Assembly: GCF_001613085.1 (NCBI RefSeq)
Contig: NZ_BDBR01000030.1
Span: 62,001-126,000 of the forward strand
Origin: Nocardia salmonicida NBRC 13393
Lineage (GTDB): Bacteria > Actinomycetota > Actinomycetes > Mycobacteriales > Mycobacteriaceae
DNA length: 64,000 nucleotides
Direction: 5' to 3'
Positions 63,961 to 64,000 of the stretch are shown here, piece after piece. A program made the position numbers and the translations under genes. Within the stretch, counting starts at the first letter, position 1, and each line of letters opens with the position of its first letter. The notes under the pieces were generated by a model that worked only from the letters and a program-made list of their open reading frames with translations, did not search any database and was not told where the DNA came from.

Positions 63961-64000
63961 GTCAGTCCATCTCTTGACGATCTCTCACACGACGGTGAGT

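Overview
The window is high-GC DNA with GTG starts, tightly overlapping genes and a gene set typical of mycolic-acid actinobacteria: SigF/UsfX-type stress genes, MmpL and PapA homologues, an antigen-85-like esterase and several Nocardia-type secreted lipases. Nocardia is the best guess; a related Rhodococcus/Gordonia-type genus is possible. I saw no rRNA, tRNA, CRISPR array, insertion sequence or phage gene. All calls come from reading translations and motifs; no database search was run.

Region 1 (1-10.7 kb) is a general-stress island. It holds the end of an Acg-type nitroreductase, a UsfY-like membrane protein, a methyltransferase/CDGSH/haem-oxygenase-like trio, a partner-switching module (two RsbW-like anti-sigma factors, a STAS protein and SigF), a large KatE catalase, a proline-rich ORF behind a highly structured leader, a PAS-ANTAR regulator, CsbD, a YbdK-type carboxylate-amine ligase and a second STAS protein. 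SigF-like boxes (GTTT-N15-GGGTAG and variants) precede several of these genes.

Region 2 (10.7-20 kb) is catabolic or secretory: an alpha/beta hydrolase, a secreted lipase, a three-subunit molybdenum hydroxylase of PaoABC type, and a minus-strand SDR plus two tandem secreted lipases.

Region 3 (20.2-33.5 kb) is a four-gene polyketide operon: a fully reducing PKS module (KS-AT-DH-ER-KR-ACP), a non-reducing module (KS-AT-ACP), an AfsA/ScbA-family double-hotdog protein and an FAD oxidoreductase. It ends at a strong bidirectional hairpin facing a PucR-type regulator. The last PKS module should leave a beta-ketoacyl-ACP, which is the kind of substrate AfsA enzymes use. I infer a butenolide/gamma-butyrolactone-like product; this is one of two candidate new systems.

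Region 4 (33.6-43.1 kb) is mixed: a DUF3533 membrane protein, small unknowns, DUF2797, a DUF885 peptidase-like protein, an AlkD-like protein, a methyltransferase, a secreted glycine-rich protein, an NmrA-like protein, a DUF4129 protein and a TetR regulator.

Region 5 (43.4-58.5 kb) is a divergent envelope-lipid locus. On the minus strand are an MmpL transporter, a GT-C glycosyltransferase and an antigen-85-like esterase. On the plus strand are a Mas-like iterative-type PKS, a PapA-type acyltransferase, an unknown protein and a 14-TM MFS exporter, all translationally coupled. It parallels the mycobacterial sulfolipid/polyacyltrehalose loci and probably makes and exports an acylated (glyco)lipid; this is the second candidate system.

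Region 6 (58.5-64 kb) has an actinobacterial family-A DNA polymerase with a degenerate exonuclease domain, an NAD-dependent DNA ligase, a convergent terminator and a FadD-type acyl-CoA synthetase.
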